From Liolophura sinensis (lineage: Eukaryota > Mollusca > Polyplacophora > Chitonida > Chitonidae), in the NCBI RefSeq assembly GCF_032854445.1, contig NC_088303.1, positions 33,087,265-33,151,264 on the forward strand: DNA of 64,000 nucleotides, read 5' to 3'. Position 1 is the first letter of the stretch. Each line of letters opens with the position of its first letter. This document shows, in pieces, positions 61,551 to 64,000 of the stretch. The position numbers and the translations under genes are program-made. Under the pieces are notes generated by a model that had not been told where the DNA came from, ran no database searches, and saw nothing but the letters and a program-made list of their open reading frames with translations.

Positions 61551-63319
61551 GAGGCGAGAAAAGGACTTGTACAGAAAGTACAATTCATAAATAATATCTT
61601 TGAATACTATGAGAAAAATGTTAGTCAAAAAATATAAGAATGTACCTGAAGTCCTACTTATTCCATTCCAAAACGTTTGTAAAAAGAAACAAATATATGA
61701 AACAGCAAATCTAGTCTGTTAGTTATTTTCACTGTCATCGACTGTAGATTACCCAGTCCACATGGCATTGTGTATGCTACATGTACTTGCTAGGCTTTAC
61801 ATGCTGAGCTTATGGTAGTAAAGGAAACTTGTTTGAGAGAGTGGACTAAGGATGACGGGCAAAAGGAAGGACAGAGAACCTACCATACAGAATGATTCCT
61901 CAAATGGAGTGACAGATGACGTGGTATTGTTTTGTTTTTTTAGCTCACAAATCACATTAGACTTCCCCAAAACAGACAAATTCACATGCTATTGAAACAG
62001 AAGTGCTTGCGTTCAGTTCACTTCAGTTCAGAAGTCGTACAGCAGCGTTGGTTGTAGATTTGTGACACTAGTAGTTGTGTCAGAAGAAATGACTTTCCAC
62101 ATATGCAGGCAGCAATGTGTCAACAAACGTTAACGGAATTTGGGGGCTTTTCACGAGTGATACTGATTATGAGTGTCACACCATACATCGTGTTACCTGG
62201 TGCGGACTCCATCCGGGCTCAATGATTGGGTACACCTGGATGGCTACGCCACTCTCCTTTACATTTGTACTGACCCTCAGGTAGTCATGGCTGGGTCCCC
62301 TTCGCCCCGGTGGGAAGAATTGTAAAATTTCGGAAAACAGTAGATTACAAATCTACCATGTCCGCCCAGTCACTCCTTCAGGGCCTGTTAAAATCCTGAG
62401 ATGTCGATCATCCCAAAGGTAAATATCCATCCATATTTATTAAAGCATCTCCGTTCTCAGTTGGATACGAAACTATCCCTCCCTTCTAATGCTAGGTATG
62501 ATTTCCTCTGTTGTTATACAATGGTCAGCCGTTTCGTATTCAGCTGCCTGGTGGCGCCTGCGTGCCATGGAGATGCTGGACTTCAATAAATATGGATGGA
62601 CATTTACCTTTGGGATGATCGACATCCCGGGATTTTAACAATCAGGTGCCCAAGGGCCCTAAGCATTGTAAAGAAGTGACTGGGCGGGCGTGGTAGGTTA
62701 GCAATGAACTGTTTTCCGAAATTTTACAATTCTTCCCACCGAGTCGAAGGGGACCCAGCCATGAATATGCAAGCATCAGTATGAAAATAAAAGAGCATGG
62801 CGTAATCATCCAGGGCTAATAATTGGGCAGGGAATATGTACATGTACACCCAGTTCATTTCAATTAAATGTCGATTGTGGACGTTAACAAACAGATTGTT
62901 AGATATCGTTGGGAGATTTTAAGATGTTGCTGGTAAACTGATGTCAGTCCACTGAAGAACCTGCCTTTCACAATGAACATCTGAGAAGGGGTTCAGAGAC
63001 TAACAAATGCACCAGACTAGTCTCTAGAACTGCCTAGCATTCATGGTACCGTTTTTCCAGTCATGGATTTATCTGGTCTTCCCTTGATATGCTGTGTAAG
63101 TCACCTTAGTTTTGTCAGTAACTTGCCAAAGGTCGGCGGTTCTCAAAGGCCATTCTAGTTTCCTTCACACTTAAAACTGACCATAAGCAAAAAAGTCTCG
63201 AGATAAAGGTGTTCAACAACAACAAAATACATGAGTAATTCCAAACAAGACACACCATTAGGCAATAATTTTCGAGACTGGGAACTTCTTTAAACTAATG
63301 TTCATTCATTATTTGTCAG
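61551..63319. other. Presumed 5' UTR/first intron of BOP1
   Basis: Contains the long inverted repeat (62235-62814) and otherwise unremarkable AT-rich sequence. No further coding exon could be supported. Confidence 0.4.
62235..62814. mobile_element. Long inverted repeat (foldback element), arms of about 200 bp
   Basis: Left-arm blocks CATGGCTGGGTCCCCTTCG, TGGGAAGAATTGTAAAATTT, ATGTCGATCATCCCAAAGGT and CATCCATATTTATT recur inverted in the right arm, in the reverse order, around a spacer of about 130 bases (62449-62578). The outer part (CCTGGATGGCTACGCC versus the inverse of GGCGTAATCATCCAGG) is also paired but more diverged. No coding capacity is visible. Confidence 0.85.
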
Positions 63320-63598
63320 GGTGATTTATTACTGGAACATCTGTCTGGCGATGAGGAAAGTGGTGACTCCACAGACTCTGAGGAGAGCGTGTATTCTGGG
63401 CTGGAGGAGGAAGAAACATCCTCCAGTGAGAATGAGAATCAGAAGATGGCGGAGAATTCTGATGAGGACGAGAGTGATGTGAGTGAGGAGCAGCAGGAGG
63501 AGGATGACAAGGACAAAGATGAGAAGGACACACCAGGGACTAGTACAACAATACAGAAGACATATGACGAATATGAGCATGACACGTCTGATGAAGAG
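63320..63598 (+). CDS. BOP1: BOP1 (ribosome biogenesis protein), N-terminal acidic exon, partial gene
   Basis: A 93-codon exon, phase 0 at both ends, between TTTGTCAG and a GTGAGA donor. It encodes an acidic low-complexity segment with SEESVYSGLEEEE and DEYEHDTSDEE. The first matches SEESVFSGLE near the start of vertebrate BOP1; the second matches its DEYAEDSSDEE, which comes just before the conserved BOP1 N-terminal domain. BOP1 acts with PES1 and WDR12 in the nucleolus on 28S and 5.8S rRNA processing and 60S assembly. The first exon is not secure: an ATG at 61548-61550 (MEARKGLVQK) with weak GT donors is a candidate. The gene runs off the right edge. Its divergent placement next to HSF1 supports the call. 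Confidence 0.75.
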
Positions 63599-63894
63599 GT
63601 GAGAATTGTGTGGTTTTGAACTCTTTTCCAACTGTGGTTTCAGATCCAAAGCCTGGCTGCTCTGCTCGTGGAAAGCACATGGGTTTAACTTCAATTCTAT
63701 ACATTTGTTAAAAATTTTATATAAAGTCAAAGGAAACATGAAGACAAATGATTCCATAGACTGGTTAGCTTCACTTTTTTAGATCCAAAAAATGCTGGAT
63801 TTAACCCTGCACTACCAGCTGTAGCAGTGGATATATAGGCTAGGTTCCATCACTGTTCTAACCATTGCACTCTGTAGCAAGACATTCACACTTC

Positions 63895-63935
63895 TAATGA
63901 TTCCTTGTCGTCATAGGACTGAATTGTAGGACATG
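63895..63935 (+). repeat. SINE family B fragment
   Basis: TAATGATTCCTTGTCGTCAT with AGGACTGAATTGTAGGACAT matches the pre-tail block of family B (compare 11525-11570). The upstream body is too diverged to delimit. Intron of BOP1. Confidence 0.45.
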
Positions 63936-64000
63936 AAAACCAAAACACACGTGCATAAAAAGTATAAAGTGTCACTATCTCAGACACCAGGCTGTATTGC

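Overview
The window reads as nuclear DNA of a lophotrochozoan animal, most likely a mollusc. It is AT-rich and intron-rich with canonical GT-AG splice sites, and it carries two tRNA-derived SINE families of a type I associate with mollusc genomes. One ends in a GTTAAACCCC...CACTCACTC tail. The other carries a GTACTCAAGAATATTTC tail block next to an ATTTATTT run. There are no bacterial-style operons and I recognised no virus or LTR fossil.

Layout: (1) about 1901-8307 (+): last three coding exons of a cysteine-rich secreted or surface protein with a hydrophobic tail. Its introns hold a 2.2-kb 43-bp minisatellite, a nearly intact Tc1-type transposon and a 33-bp minisatellite. (2) 8.3-14.2 kb: intergenic, with a 43-bp minisatellite and a 1.5-kb terminal-inverted-repeat element that has swallowed a SINE. 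(3) 14210-19295 (+): an eight-exon gene for a 238-aa protein, unrecognised but resembling small axonemal proteins. (4) 35181-22049 (-): a twelve-exon ER protein of 392 aa with a signal peptide, two thioredoxin folds (CDAC in the first, no cysteine pair in the second), an ERp29-type C-terminal domain and an HQEL tail. (5) 61416-40321 (-): a heat shock factor (HSF1 type) in about 13 exons. (6) From about 61.5 kb (+): the head-to-head neighbour, whose first recognisable exon (63320-63598) matches the acidic N-terminus of the ribosome-biogenesis protein BOP1. HSF1 and BOP1 are also divergent neighbours in mammals, so this is an old conserved gene pair, probably with a shared promoter.

Nearly every large intron has its own private minisatellite. 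The most striking lies in the ER-protein gene. There a 102-bp unit (34 codons) has copied the 3' splice site and the start of the downstream exon six times, so the intron carries six decoy acceptors; the two nearest the exon read through open and in frame. Also notable are two apparent single-base frame breaks in the DNA-binding-domain exons of the heat shock factor, two pogo/Tigger-like elements sharing one terminal repeat, a SINE split by a foldback element, and a 580-bp inverted repeat just inside the presumed first intron of BOP1.
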